DNA of 64,000 nt, taken from the NCBI RefSeq assembly GCF_042434095.1, contig NZ_JBHLUE010000004.1, forward strand, positions 496,001-560,000, read 5' to 3'. Each line of letters starts with the position of its first letter. Position 1 is the first letter of the stretch. The notes under the pieces were generated by a model. That model saw only the letters and a program-made list of their open reading frames with translations. It was not told the DNA's origin and did no database searches. The stretch comes from KBS50 sp042434095 (GTDB lineage Bacteria > Actinomycetota > Actinomycetes > Mycobacteriales > Micromonosporaceae). A program made the position numbers and the translations under genes. Positions 16,258 through 24,960 of this stretch are shown here, in pieces.

Positions 16258-16773
16258 TCATGCGGCCCGCAGCGCGGGGCCGGCGGTGATGGACCGGGCG
16301 CCCCGGCCGATCGCCACCAGTCCGGACTGGACCATCTCCTTGATGCCGAACGGTTCGAGGTCGCGGAGCAGCGCCTCCAGCTTGTCGGGGGTGCCGGTGG
16401 CCTCGATGGTGAGCGTCTCCGGGGAGACGTCCACCACCCGGGCCCGGAACAAATCCACCGTCTCCAGCACCTGCGACCGGGCGGACCGGTCGACCCGCAC
16501 CTTCACCAGCAGGAGTTCCCGGGCCACCGAGACGGTCGGGTCCAGCTCCACGATCTTGATTACATTGACCAGCTTGTTGAGCTGCTTGGTGACCTGCTCC
16601 AGTGGCGAGGTCTCGGCATTGACCACGATCGTGATCCGGGAGACCTGCGGGTTCTCGGTCTCCCCCACGGCCAACGAGTCGATGTTGAAACCGCGCCGGG
16701 AGAACAGCCCGGCGACCCGGGCGAGCACGCCCGGCTTGTTCTCCACGAGGACGGAGAGCGTGTGGATGGTCAT
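16258..16773 (-). CDS. ilvN: Acetolactate synthase small (regulatory) subunit
   Basis: A 171-residue regulatory subunit with an N-terminal ACT domain (HTLSVLVENKPGVLARVAGLFSRRGFN, the valine-binding motif) and the C-terminal ALS_ss_C domain (LLVKVRVD, FRARVVDVSPETLTIEATG). It activates the large subunit and confers branched-chain amino acid feedback inhibition. It starts at 16773, only four bases after the ilvB stop codon, so the two are probably translationally coupled. Confidence 0.96.
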   Translation of the reverse strand: MTIHTLSVLVENKPGVLARVAGLFSRRGFNIDSLAVGETENPQVSRITIVVNAETSPLEQVTKQLNKLVNVIKIVELDPTVSVARELLLVKVRVDRSARSQVLETVDLFRARVVDVSPETLTIEATGTPDKLEALLRDLEPFGIKEMVQSGLVAIGRGARSITAGPALRAA

Positions 16774-16777
16774 GTGG

Positions 16778-18637
16778 TCAGCCCTCGTCCTCGTCGAAGT
16801 TCGGGCGCACGTCCCGGGCGAACATGATCTCGTCGTTGCTGGTGCCGGCCGCCACCATCGGCCAGACCATGGCGTCCTTGCCGACCACGAAGTCGACCAC
16901 CACGGGCGCGTCGTTGATCGCCATGGCCGCCTCGATCGTCTTGTCGACGTCGGCCGCGTTCTCGCAGCGCAGCCCCGTGCAGCCGAGCGCCTCGGCCAGC
17001 TTCACGAAGTCGGGGATGCGGTGCTTGTGCGTGCCCAGCTCGGTGTTGGAGTATCGCTCGCCGTAGAACAGCGTCTGCCACTGCCGGACCATGCCGAGGT
17101 TGCCGTTGTTGATCACGGCGACCTTGATCGGGATGCCCTCCAGGGCGCAGGTGGCCAGCTCCTGGTTGGTCATCTGGAAGCAACCGTCGCCGTCCACCGC
17201 CCACACGACGGCGTCCGGCCGGCCCACCTTCGCGCCCATGGCGGCCGGCACGGCGTAGCCCATGGTGCCGAGGCCGCCGGAGTTCAGCCAGGTCCGGGGC
17301 TTCTCGTACGAGATGAACTGGCTGGCCCACATCTGGTGCTGGCCGACGCCGGCCACGTACACCGCGTCCGGGCCGACGATCTCGCCGAGCCGCTTGATCA
17401 CGTGCTGCGGGGCCAGCGTGCCGTCGGCCGGCTCGTCGTAGCCGAGCGGGTACCGGCGGCGCAGCTCGTCCAGCTGCCCCCACCAGTCGGCACGGTCGGC
17501 CGTGCCGGAGCGGTCCTGGCCCAGCGCCGTGACCAGCTCGTCGATCACGTGCCGCACGTCGCCCACGATGGGCACGTCGGCGTGCCGGTTCTTGCCGATC
17601 TCGGCCGGGTCGATGTCCGCGTGCACCACGGCGGCGCCCGGGGCGAAAGTGTCCAGCCGGCCGGTCACCCGGTCGTCGAAACGGGCGCCGAGCGCCACGA
17701 TCAGGTCGGCCTTCTGCAGGGCGTACACGGCGGCCACCGTGCCGTGCATGCCCGGCATGCCCAGGTGCTGCCGGTGCGAGTCCGGGAACGCTCCGCGGGC
17801 CATCAGCGTGGTCACCACCGGGATCCCGGTCAGCTCGGCCAGCCGGCGCAGGCCCTCGGTGGCCCGGCCCTTGAGCACCCCGCCGCCGACGTACAGCACG
17901 GGCCGGCGGGCCGCGTGCATCAGCCGCGCCGCCTCCCGGATCTGCTTGCCGTGCGGGTGCAGGGTCGGCCGGTAGCCGGGCAGGTCGAGCGTCGGCGGCC
18001 AGCGGAAGGTGGTCTGGGCCTGCAGGACGTCCTTGGGGATGTCCACCAGCACCGGTCCCGGCCGGCCGGTGGAGGCCAGGTGGAACGCCTCGGCCAGGGT
18101 CTGCGGGATCTCCTCGGCGGTCTGCACCAGGAAGTTGTGCTTGGTGATCGGCAGGGTGATGCCCTGGATGTCGGCCTCCTGGAAGGCGTCAGAGCCGATC
18201 GACGGCCGGGCCACCTGGCCGGTGATGGCCACCATGGGCACCGAGTCCATGTACGCGTCGGCGATCGGGGTGACCAGGTTGGTGGCGCCCGGACCGGAGG
18301 TGGCGATGCAGACCCCCACCTTGCCGGTGGCCTGGGCGTACCCGGTGGCCGCGTGCCCGGCGCCCTGCTCGTGCCGGACCAGGATGTGCCGCACCTCGGA
18401 GTCGTAGAGCGGGTCGTACGCCGGCAGGATCGCCCCGCCGGGGATGCCGAACACGACGTCCACGTCGAGCGCCTCCAGCGACCGGACGAGCGAGCCGGCG
18501 CCGGACACCTGGGCCGGCGTGGTGGTGCGTACCGCGGCGGCCGCCGCCACGGTGGCGGGGGAGGCCACGGCCGGCACCGGATGGGCGGTGGTGGCATGGG
18601 CCCGTTGGGCGAGAGTCTCGGGAGTTGGTCGCGTCAT
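16778..18637 (-). CDS. ilvB: Acetolactate synthase large (catalytic) subunit
   Basis: A 619-residue ThDP-dependent enzyme that condenses two pyruvates, or pyruvate and 2-oxobutyrate, at the common step of valine, leucine and isoleucine synthesis. It has an unusually Ala/Thr-rich N-terminal extension of about 45 residues. Then come DVVFGIPGGAILPAYDPLYDS, HEQGAGHAATGYAQATG (catalytic Glu), the central FAD-binding domain (DRVTGRLDTFAPGAAVVHADID), and the ThDP motif VDGDGCFQMTNQELATC with NNGNLGMVRQWQ. The operon ilvB-ilvN-ilvC is preceded by a leader peptide and attenuator. Confidence 0.97.
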   Translation of the reverse strand: MTRPTPETLAQRAHATTAHPVPAVASPATVAAAAAVRTTTPAQVSGAGSLVRSLEALDVDVVFGIPGGAILPAYDPLYDSEVRHILVRHEQGAGHAATGYAQATGKVGVCIATSGPGATNLVTPIADAYMDSVPMVAITGQVARPSIGSDAFQEADIQGITLPITKHNFLVQTAEEIPQTLAEAFHLASTGRPGPVLVDIPKDVLQAQTTFRWPPTLDLPGYRPTLHPHGKQIREAARLMHAARRPVLYVGGGVLKGRATEGLRRLAELTGIPVVTTLMARGAFPDSHRQHLGMPGMHGTVAAVYALQKADLIVALGARFDDRVTGRLDTFAPGAAVVHADIDPAEIGKNRHADVPIVGDVRHVIDELVTALGQDRSGTADRADWWGQLDELRRRYPLGYDEPADGTLAPQHVIKRLGEIVGPDAVYVAGVGQHQMWASQFISYEKPRTWLNSGGLGTMGYAVPAAMGAKVGRPDAVVWAVDGDGCFQMTNQELATCALEGIPIKVAVINNGNLGMVRQWQTLFYGERYSNTELGTHKHRIPDFVKLAEALGCTGLRCENAADVDKTIEAAMAINDAPVVVDFVVGKDAMVWPMVAAGTSNDEIMFARDVRPNFDEDEG

Positions 18638-18675
18638 GGCGGGTCAACCTTCGGGTGCGGGTCGGGGCCGGGCAA

Positions 18676-18734
18676 CAAAAAAGCCCACGTGCTCATGCAC
18701 GGGGGCCAGCGCACTCTCGCCTGCAAGAGTGCGC
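18676..18734 (-). promoter_or_regulatory. ilvB transcription attenuator
   Basis: Reading the minus strand, the leader stop codon is directly followed by a stem GCGCACTCT/AGAGTGCGC (18709-18734). Then comes a terminator hairpin GCCCCCGTGC-atga-GCACGTGGGC (18682-18705) with six T residues. This pause/antiterminator plus terminator layout is classical ribosome-mediated attenuation. Confidence 0.85.
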
Positions 18735-18770
18735 TCAGGTAAGTACTCGGATCGACCGGGTCGACGACAT
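18735..18770 (-). CDS. ilvB leader peptide (11 aa)
   Basis: The peptide MSSTRSIRVLT ends in a cluster with one codon each for Ile, Val and Leu immediately before the attenuator stems. Those are the three end products of the pathway, so ribosome stalling on any of the three charged tRNAs would give multivalent control. The ATG at 18770 sits seven bases behind a CAGGCT -10 box, so the transcript probably begins at or next to the start codon. Confidence 0.75.
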   Translation of the reverse strand: MSSTRSIRVLT

Positions 18771-18774
18771 GGGG

Positions 18775-21159
18775 TCAAGCCTGACGCATCTCACGCGCTG
18801 AGTCAACAGATCTCACATCTTGGACCGCGGGTGTCGGACCGACGACCCGGGCCGGCCCCCCGGAACGCTGCGGCGGCACCGGCGGCATCGGCACCGGCGG
18901 GCCCGCGCCCGGCGGGCCGGCCGCGGCCTCCAACCGGGCCTCCAGGTGCTCGGCCGGCACGCCCCAACCGAACAGCAGGCCCTGCCCGAACCGGCAACCG
19001 GCGCCCACCACGGCCGCCAGCTCGCCCGGGGTGGTGACCCCCTCGGCGATGACCTCCAGCCCGAGCCGGTGACCCAGCCGCATCACCAGGTCGACCATGC
19101 CGACGGCCGCCACGCTGCGGACCCCGCCGTCCGGCTCCGGGTCGGGATCGGTGACCAGGCTGTGGTCGATCTTCAGGATGTCGATCGGCAGCCGCCGGAG
19201 CTGGCCGAGCGACGAGTAGCCGGCGCCGAAGTCGTCCAGCGCGATCCGTACCCCGGTGCGGCGCAGCGCGGCGAGCCGGCGGATGAGCTCGTCGAGGTCG
19301 GTGGCCACGGCGTGCTCGGTCACCTCCAGGACCAGCCGTTGGGCCGGCACCCCGTGTTTGCGCAGCGCCTCGGCGACCTGCCGGACGTACTCGGCGGAGT
19401 GCAGCTCGCGCGGCGACACGTTGACCGACACCCAGACGTCGTGCCCGTCGGCCAGCCACCGGGAGAGCTGGTGGCAGGCCCGGTGCAGGACCCAGGCGCC
19501 CAGCTCGGCGATCATCCCGCACTCCTCGGCCAGCGGGATGAACTCGTCCGGGCCCACCACGCCGAGCCGCGGACTTTCCCAGCGCAGCAGCGCCTCGGCG
19601 CCCACCGGCCGGACCGACGGCACCGCCACGACCGGCTGGAACGCCAGCCACAGCTCGTCCCGGCCAATGGCGCCGCGCAACTCGTGCTCCAGCGTGGCGC
19701 GCCGGCGCAGCCGGTCGGAGTGGCTGGCGTCGTACCGCTCGATCCGGTTCTTGCCGCGCTGCTTGGCGTACCGCAGCGCAAGGTCGGCATGCCGCAGCAG
19801 CGCCTCCACCCCGCCGGCGGCGGGCCGGAGCGCCAGTCCGATGCTGACCGACAGGTGGACCGGCCCCTTCGCCGCCTGGTACGCCTCGCCGAGCACCGCG
19901 AGCAGCCGCTCGGCCACCCGTTGCGCCTCCGGCAGGTCGCCGCGGAGCAGCACCGCGAACTCGTCCCCGCCCAGCCGGGCCGCCACGTCGGCGGGCCGGA
20001 GGTTCCGCCGGAGCCGCTGCGCCACCTCGACCAGCACCGCGTCGCCGACGTCATGCCCGCGCATGTCGTTCACGACCTTGAAGCCGTCGAGGTCCAGCCC
20101 GAGCAGCACGGCCGGGGCCCCGGGTGGCGCCTCGTGCAGCGCTCGCAGCAGGCCGCGCCGGTTGGCCAGCCCGGTGAGCGGGTCGGTGTGCGCCAGCTCC
20201 CGGAAGTGCGCCTCGCGCTCGACCAGCCGGTTGGCGTACCCGCGCACTTGCCGCAGCGCCAGCGAGTGCCGGAAGACCAGGGCGAATCCCTCGATGATCC
20301 CGGCCGCCAGCGGCAGTGGGCCGAATTCGCCGCCGACGACCTGCTGATAGCAGGCGGCCAGGGCGATCCCGGTCATCGGCAGGATGGCGTACCCGGTACC
20401 GCGCAACATCACGTCCGGTCCGGCCTCGTCGACGGCCTCAGCGGTCCGGGCGGCCAGCGCGAGCAGCAGCAGGGCGGTGGGCGCCAGCGCCGCCCCGGCC
20501 ACCGTGACCGCCGGCCCGGACTGGCAGATGCCGGCGGCCAGCAGCAGCCCGGCCAGGGCCGTGCCGGTGACCCCGGCGCCGGCCAGCACGGACCGGGTCC
20601 GCGGCCGGCTGGCGCGCAGGATCACGATGGCGGCCAGCCCGGCGCCGCCGGCCGCGGTCACCGTCGCCACCAGGATCGCCGGGCAGCCCATCGGGGTGGC
20701 CGAGCCGAGCAGCCGGGTCGGCCGGCTGAGCAGGACCCAGCCGACGAACCACAGCGCGGCCGCCACGATCACCCCGTCCAGCGCAAGCCGGGTGGCGGCC
20801 GCCGGTCCGCGGATCACGCCGGGCAGCCGGAGCAGCCCCGCCCACAGCCCGGCCCCGCCGGCGGCGAAGCCGAGGGCCACCGCGGAGGCCAGCAGCATCC
20901 GCTGGTGCCGGTGGTCCGACCAGTCCGCGCCCAGCCCGGCCAGGGTGGCCAGCCCGGCGACAGTGCTGAGGGTGGTGGCGGCCGCGCCCAGGGCCAGGCT
21001 CCGGTGCGCGGCGGAGGTCCCCGGGTGGGTGGCCGGCGCCGGGCCGGCGCGGGCCACGGCGGACGGGCGCCCGGCGGAGCGCACGAGCAGCACGGTGGCG
21101 GTCGTGGCGACGGAACCGCCTCCGACGGCGATGGTCACCACGACCGGCAGGGGGTGCAC
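18775..21159 (-). CDS. Membrane GGDEF-EAL protein (cyclic-di-GMP synthase/phosphodiesterase)
   Basis: A 794-residue protein. About eight hydrophobic segments fill residues 1-300. They are followed by a GGDEF domain (HTDPLTGLANRRGLL, LDLDGFKVVND, ARLGGDEFAVLL near residue 400) and an EAL domain (GAEALLRWESP, FIPLAEECGMI, WVSVNVSPREL, ALDDFGAGYSSLGQL, EVIAEGV). Both signature motifs are intact, so synthesis and hydrolysis of c-di-GMP are both possible; the dominant activity cannot be told from sequence. The C-terminal 60 residues are Pro/Gly-rich and of lower conservation. The ilvB promoter is embedded in its last codons. The GTG start at 21159 is divergent from ilvD. Confidence 0.92.
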   Translation of the reverse strand: MHPLPVVVTIAVGGGSVATTATVLLVRSAGRPSAVARAGPAPATHPGTSAAHRSLALGAAATTLSTVAGLATLAGLGADWSDHRHQRMLLASAVALGFAAGGAGLWAGLLRLPGVIRGPAAATRLALDGVIVAAALWFVGWVLLSRPTRLLGSATPMGCPAILVATVTAAGGAGLAAIVILRASRPRTRSVLAGAGVTGTALAGLLLAAGICQSGPAVTVAGAALAPTALLLLALAARTAEAVDEAGPDVMLRGTGYAILPMTGIALAACYQQVVGGEFGPLPLAAGIIEGFALVFRHSLALRQVRGYANRLVEREAHFRELAHTDPLTGLANRRGLLRALHEAPPGAPAVLLGLDLDGFKVVNDMRGHDVGDAVLVEVAQRLRRNLRPADVAARLGGDEFAVLLRGDLPEAQRVAERLLAVLGEAYQAAKGPVHLSVSIGLALRPAAGGVEALLRHADLALRYAKQRGKNRIERYDASHSDRLRRRATLEHELRGAIGRDELWLAFQPVVAVPSVRPVGAEALLRWESPRLGVVGPDEFIPLAEECGMIAELGAWVLHRACHQLSRWLADGHDVWVSVNVSPRELHSAEYVRQVAEALRKHGVPAQRLVLEVTEHAVATDLDELIRRLAALRRTGVRIALDDFGAGYSSLGQLRRLPIDILKIDHSLVTDPDPEPDGGVRSVAAVGMVDLVMRLGHRLGLEVIAEGVTTPGELAAVVGAGCRFGQGLLFGWGVPAEHLEARLEAAAGPPGAGPPVPMPPVPPQRSGGPARVVGPTPAVQDVRSVDSAREMRQA
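18778..18806 (-). promoter_or_regulatory. Promoter of the ilvBNC leader
   Basis: TTGACT (minus strand, 18806-18801), a 17-bp spacer and CAGGCT (18783-18778). The whole promoter lies inside the last 11 codons of the upstream GGDEF-EAL gene. Confidence 0.6.
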
Positions 21160-21349
21160 ACCTCAACTCTGCCGGATCGATGCCAGCCGCGGAAACCGGG
21201 CACGCAGGTTGTCCGCGGGTCGTTTCCAACAATTCCCTACGCCGCCCGGCCGGGCCGGGCCGCCGCCCCCGGGCCGAGCCCGTCCCGCGTGGTGGGCGGC
21301 CCGGGACCGGGTGGTCCCGCGGCGCCGCCCGCGGTGCCAGACTGGTGCC

Positions 21350-23218
21350 ATGCCTGACCTGCGGTCGAGGACCTCCACCCACGGACGGACGATGGCCGGT
21401 GCCCGCGCGCTGTGGCGCGCCACCGGGATGACCGAGGACGACTTCGGCAAGCCCATCGTGGCCATCGCCAACAGCTACACCCAGTTCGTACCGGGGCATG
21501 TCCACCTCAAGGACCTCGGCGGGCTGGTGGCCGACGCGGTGGCCGGGGCCGGCGGCGTGGGGCGGGAGTTCAACACCATCGCCGTGGACGACGGCATCGC
21601 CATGGGACACGGCGGCATGCTCTATTCGCTGCCCAGCCGCGAGTTGATCGCCGACGCCGTGGAATACATGGTCAACGCGCACTGCGCGGACGCGCTGGTC
21701 TGCATCTCCAACTGCGACAAGATCACCCCCGGCATGCTGCTCGCCGCGCTGCGGCTGAACATCCCCACCGTGTTCGTCTCCGGCGGGCCGATGGAGGCCG
21801 GCAAGGTGGATGCGCTGACGGTGGTGGACGGGGTGGTCTCGGCGGGCTCCGGCCGCAAGCTCGACCTGATCGACGCGATGATCGCCTCCTCCGACGACGC
21901 CGTCACCGAGGGGCAGCTCGGCGAGATCGAACGGTCCGCCTGCCCGACCTGCGGCTCCTGCTCCGGCATGTTCACCGCCAACTCGATGAACTGCCTCACC
22001 GAGGCGATCGGCCTGGCGCTGCCGGGCAACGGATCCACGCTGGCCACCCACGCCGCCCGGCGGTCGCTGTTCGTCGAGGCCGGCCGGACCGTCGTGGACC
22101 TGGCCCGCCGGTGGTACGACGGGGACGACGCGACCGTGCTGCCCCGGGCGATCGCCTCGCGGGTGGCGTTCGAGAACGCGGTGGCGCTGGACGTCGCCAT
22201 GGGCGGCTCCACCAACACGGTGCTGCACCTGCTCGCCGCCGCGCGTGAGGCGGAGCTCGACTTCGGCGTCGACGACATCGACGCCATCTCCCGCCGGGTG
22301 CCCTGCCTGGCCAAGGTGGCGCCCAACTCGCAGCGCTACCACATGGAGGACGTGCACCGGGCCGGCGGCATCCCGGCCATCCTCGGCGAGCTGGACCGGG
22401 CCGGTCTGCTGCGCCGGGACGTCCGCGCGGTGCACGCCGACTCGCTGGACGCCTGGCTCGCCGACTGGGACGTCCGCGGTGGTCGGGCCACACCCACCGC
22501 CGCCGACCTCTTCTCGGCCGCGCCCGGCGGGGTACGCACCACCCAGCCGTTCTCCACCACCAACCGGTGGGACACCTTGGACACCGATCCGGCGGAGGGC
22601 TGCATCCGGGACCGCGACCACGCGTACAGCGCCGACGGCGGGCTGGCCATCCTGGCCGGCAACCTGGCTCCGGACGGCTGCGTGGTGAAGACCGCCGGCG
22701 TGCCCGAGGAGTGCCTGACGTTCCGCGGCCCGGCCCGGGTGTTCGAGTCCCAGGAGGAGGCCGTCGAGGCCATCCTCGGCCGCCGGGTGGTGGCCGGCGA
22801 CGTCCTGGTGATCCGGTACGAGGGCCCGAAGGGCGGCCCCGGGATGCAGGAGATGCTCTACCCCACCTCGTTCCTCAAGGGACGCGGCCTCGGCCGGTCC
22901 TGCGCGCTGCTGACCGACGGCCGGTTCTCCGGCGGCACGTCGGGGCTGTCCATCGGGCACGTCTCCCCCGAGGCGGCCTCCGGCGGCCTCATCGCGCTGG
23001 TGGCCGAGGGGGACGAGGTGATCATCGACATCCCCGCCCGGTCCCTCACGCTCAACGTGCCGGACGAGGTGCTCGCCGCCCGCCGGGTGGCCGAGGAGAA
23101 GCGCGACCGGCCGTACACCCCGGCCGACCGGGACCGGCCGGTCTCGGCGGCGCTTCGGGCGTACGCCTCGATGGCCACCTCGGCCAGCGACGGCGCCTAC
23201 CGCCGCGTCCCGGACTGA
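21350..23218 (+). CDS. ilvD: Dihydroxy-acid dehydratase
   Basis: A 622-residue [Fe-S]-dependent dehydratase that makes the 2-oxo acids of valine and isoleucine. Cluster-binding cysteines are in ISNCDKITPGML and in CPTCGSCSGMFTANSMNCL; the Mg site lies near VDDGIAMGHGGMLYSLPSRELIADAVEY. The C-terminal domain has GPKGGPGMQEMLYPTSFLKG and DGRFSGGTSGLSIGHVSPEA. The length suits the actinobacterial form. The ATG at 21350 follows CAGACT by six bases with no ribosome binding site, suggesting a leaderless mRNA. A very long reading frame continues upstream, but it is antisense to the GGDEF-EAL gene and not real. Confidence 0.96.
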   Translation: MPDLRSRTSTHGRTMAGARALWRATGMTEDDFGKPIVAIANSYTQFVPGHVHLKDLGGLVADAVAGAGGVGREFNTIAVDDGIAMGHGGMLYSLPSRELIADAVEYMVNAHCADALVCISNCDKITPGMLLAALRLNIPTVFVSGGPMEAGKVDALTVVDGVVSAGSGRKLDLIDAMIASSDDAVTEGQLGEIERSACPTCGSCSGMFTANSMNCLTEAIGLALPGNGSTLATHAARRSLFVEAGRTVVDLARRWYDGDDATVLPRAIASRVAFENAVALDVAMGGSTNTVLHLLAAAREAELDFGVDDIDAISRRVPCLAKVAPNSQRYHMEDVHRAGGIPAILGELDRAGLLRRDVRAVHADSLDAWLADWDVRGGRATPTAADLFSAAPGGVRTTQPFSTTNRWDTLDTDPAEGCIRDRDHAYSADGGLAILAGNLAPDGCVVKTAGVPEECLTFRGPARVFESQEEAVEAILGRRVVAGDVLVIRYEGPKGGPGMQEMLYPTSFLKGRGLGRSCALLTDGRFSGGTSGLSIGHVSPEAASGGLIALVAEGDEVIIDIPARSLTLNVPDEVLAARRVAEEKRDRPYTPADRDRPVSAALRAYASMATSASDGAYRRVPD

Positions 23219-23222
23219 GGTG

Positions 23223-23275
23223 AAAGGAAGGGCCCCTTCTTATCGTTTTCGGTAGAGCAGGGGCCCCTTCTTAAC
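23223..23275 (+). repeat. Dispersed GGGCCC palindromic element, copy 2
   Basis: Five bases after the ilvD stop codon, in plus orientation, with a TATCGTTTTCGGTAGA spacer. It lies between convergent genes and probably also serves as terminator. Confidence 0.88.
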
Positions 23276-23369
23276 GTGCGCCGCCGGCCCCGGAGCGGCC
23301 GTCCGCCCGCAGCGGGCGGTCAGGGTCCTGCGGAGGGTCCTGCGGGCGCCGTCAGGGTCCTGCGGGCGG

Positions 23370-23906
23370 TCAGGCCGGCGGTTCGAGGGTGGCGTAGAGG
23401 GCCATGTCCTCGCTGTGCTCGCCGAAGCTGAGCGACCGGCGCAGCACGCCCTCGTAGTCGAAGCCGAGGCGCTCGGCGACCGCCCGGGCCGGCCGGTTGT
23501 CCACCATGGTGCGGATCTGCACCCGGCGCAGGCCTCGGTCCGCGAACACGGCCCGGGTCAGCGCGCGTACCGACCGGGTTACCAGGCCCCGGCCCTCGGC
23601 GGCCTCGTCCAGCCAATAGCCGACGTCACCGGTCAGGTTGAGCGGGTCGATCCGCATGCCGCAACTGCCGACGATGCCGTCCCGGGCGTCCTCGATGAGG
23701 GTGTAGATCTCGGTGCCCTTGCCGAAGTTCTGCAGCCCGGTGGTGATGTAGTCCAGCGAGCTCTGCACCGTCGGTGGCCAGGCCGCCCACGGCTGCCACC
23801 GGGCGAGCCGGCGCTGGTTGCGCTCGATCAGCGCGCTGACCGTGGGTGCGTGCTGCGGCTCGGCGAGGACCAACCGGGTCGACTCGTCCACGGTGAGCGA
23901 GAACAT
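23370..23906 (-). CDS. GNAT N-acetyltransferase, RimJ/RimL type
   Basis: A 178-residue acetyltransferase of the ribosomal-protein-alanine type. RLVLAEPQHAPTVSALIERNQRRLARWQPW is the N-terminal RimL-like block. GDVGYWLDEAAEGRGLVTRSVRALTRAVF carries the acetyl-CoA pyrophosphate loop (here EGRGLVT), and QIRTMVDNRPARAVAERLGFDYEGVLR is the motif B region. The substrate is unknown; protein N-termini or small amines are both possible. The ATG at 23906 is preceded by a perfect GGAGGA; the ATG 18 bases further up would place that site inside the gene. Its stop lies at the end of a short array of GTCAGGGTCCTGCGGGCG-like repeats (about 23319-23372). Confidence 0.88.
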   Translation of the reverse strand: MFSLTVDESTRLVLAEPQHAPTVSALIERNQRRLARWQPWAAWPPTVQSSLDYITTGLQNFGKGTEIYTLIEDARDGIVGSCGMRIDPLNLTGDVGYWLDEAAEGRGLVTRSVRALTRAVFADRGLRRVQIRTMVDNRPARAVAERLGFDYEGVLRRSLSFGEHSEDMALYATLEPPA

Positions 23907-23972
23907 GCTTCCTCCGCTGATCACGCCGGCTGGCCGGCGCCCTCGGACTGCGATCGTGAAGTCCCGTACACC

Positions 23973-24890
23973 CTATCCAAGGACCGGAAAACCAAGATCT
24001 GCGGTGCTGCGCCGGACCGCCGCGATCCCCGCCGCCACCGCCGGGTGGTCGGCCCCACCCCGGCGGTACGTCAGGGCCGTTCGCCGGCGCAGGGCCAGCG
24101 GGACGAGGCGTACCCCGTCCGGCGGGCGTCCGGCGGCGAGCTGCGGCACCAGCGCCACCCCCTGGCCCGCCGCCACCAGCGCGAGCACCGTGCCGAAGTC
24201 GTCGGCGTGGTGCCGGATCCGCGGCGCGTACCCGGCGGCCCGGCAGGCGTGCAGCGTCACCGCGTGGCAGAGCGTGCCGGGGGTGCCGGCGATCCAGCCG
24301 GCCTCCCGGAACCCGGCCACCGGATCCGGCGGATCCGGGTCGGCGTCCGGCGGACCGTCGGTCGGGACGGCCAGGTGAACGGTCTCGTCCAGCAGGGGCT
24401 GCGCCGCCAGGGCCGGATCCGGCTCGGCCGGCACGACGTCGTAGTCGTGCACGAGCGCGAGGTCGAGCCGCCGGTCCCGGACCGCGTCCGGCACGTCGAC
24501 CGGGTCCAGCTCGGTCAGCTCCAGGTCGAGCCCCGGATGGTCCCGGGCCAGCGCCACGAGCGCGGCCGGCAGCAGCGTCCGGGCCGCGCTCGGAAACGCC
24601 CCGATGCGCAGCGTTCCGGACAGCCCCGCCTGGGCGGCGGCCAGGGCCGCATCGGCCCGTTCGAGAGCGGCCAGCACCTCCTCGGCGTGCCGGACCAGGG
24701 TGACGGCCGCGGCGGTCAGCGCCACCCGTCGCCCGCTGCGGCCCAGCAGCGGCACTCCGGCCTCCCGTTCCAGGACGCTGAGCTGCTGCGACACCGCCGA
24801 GGGTGTGTACGCGCGCGCCTGCGCGACCGCGGCGATCGTGCCAAGCCGGCCCAGGTCGCGCAGCAGGAGCAGGCGACGGACGTCAAGCAT
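23973..24890 (-). CDS. LysR-family transcriptional regulator
   Basis: A 305-residue LysR-type regulator. The winged helix-turn-helix is at residues about 1-60 (GTIAAVAQARAYTPSAVSQQLSVLEREAG VPLLGR), followed by a substrate-binding-protein-like effector domain (SGTLRIGAFPSAARTLLP, LDLALVHDYDVVP, GQGVALVPQLA). A Pro/Asp-rich loop (PPDADPDPPDP, about 180-190) is an unusual insertion. It is divergent from a DapA-like gene with a CTT-N11-AAG site between them, so the aldolase is its likely target. The effector is unknown. Confidence 0.9.
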   Translation of the reverse strand: MLDVRRLLLLRDLGRLGTIAAVAQARAYTPSAVSQQLSVLEREAGVPLLGRSGRRVALTAAAVTLVRHAEEVLAALERADAALAAAQAGLSGTLRIGAFPSAARTLLPAALVALARDHPGLDLELTELDPVDVPDAVRDRRLDLALVHDYDVVPAEPDPALAAQPLLDETVHLAVPTDGPPDADPDPPDPVAGFREAGWIAGTPGTLCHAVTLHACRAAGYAPRIRHHADDFGTVLALVAAGQGVALVPQLAAGRPPDGVRLVPLALRRRTALTYRRGGADHPAVAAGIAAVRRSTADLGFPVLG

Positions 24891-24898
24891 CAGCTCAG

Positions 24899-24915
24899 CT
24901 TACGCATCAGGCAAG
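24899..24915. promoter_or_regulatory. LysR-type operator
   Basis: CTT-N11-AAG, the dyad form of the LysR T-N11-A consensus, lies nine bases upstream of the regulator start and 46 bases before the DapA-like start. Confidence 0.5.
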
Positions 24916-24960
24916 AAGGCCGAACTGGACCTGGAGCTTCGTGGCGCCGAGGCTGGACCC

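Noticed and set aside
18820..21357. Plus-strand frames opposite the GGDEF-EAL gene, one running into ilvD
   Set aside because: The GGDEF-EAL protein is complete. The ilvD protein family begins at 21350, so the long extension is a shadow.
23223..23275. Insertion sequence ends
   Set aside because: The GGGCCC elements have no transposase and no constant partner at a distance. Each is a complete 52-bp unit, so I list them as dispersed repeats.
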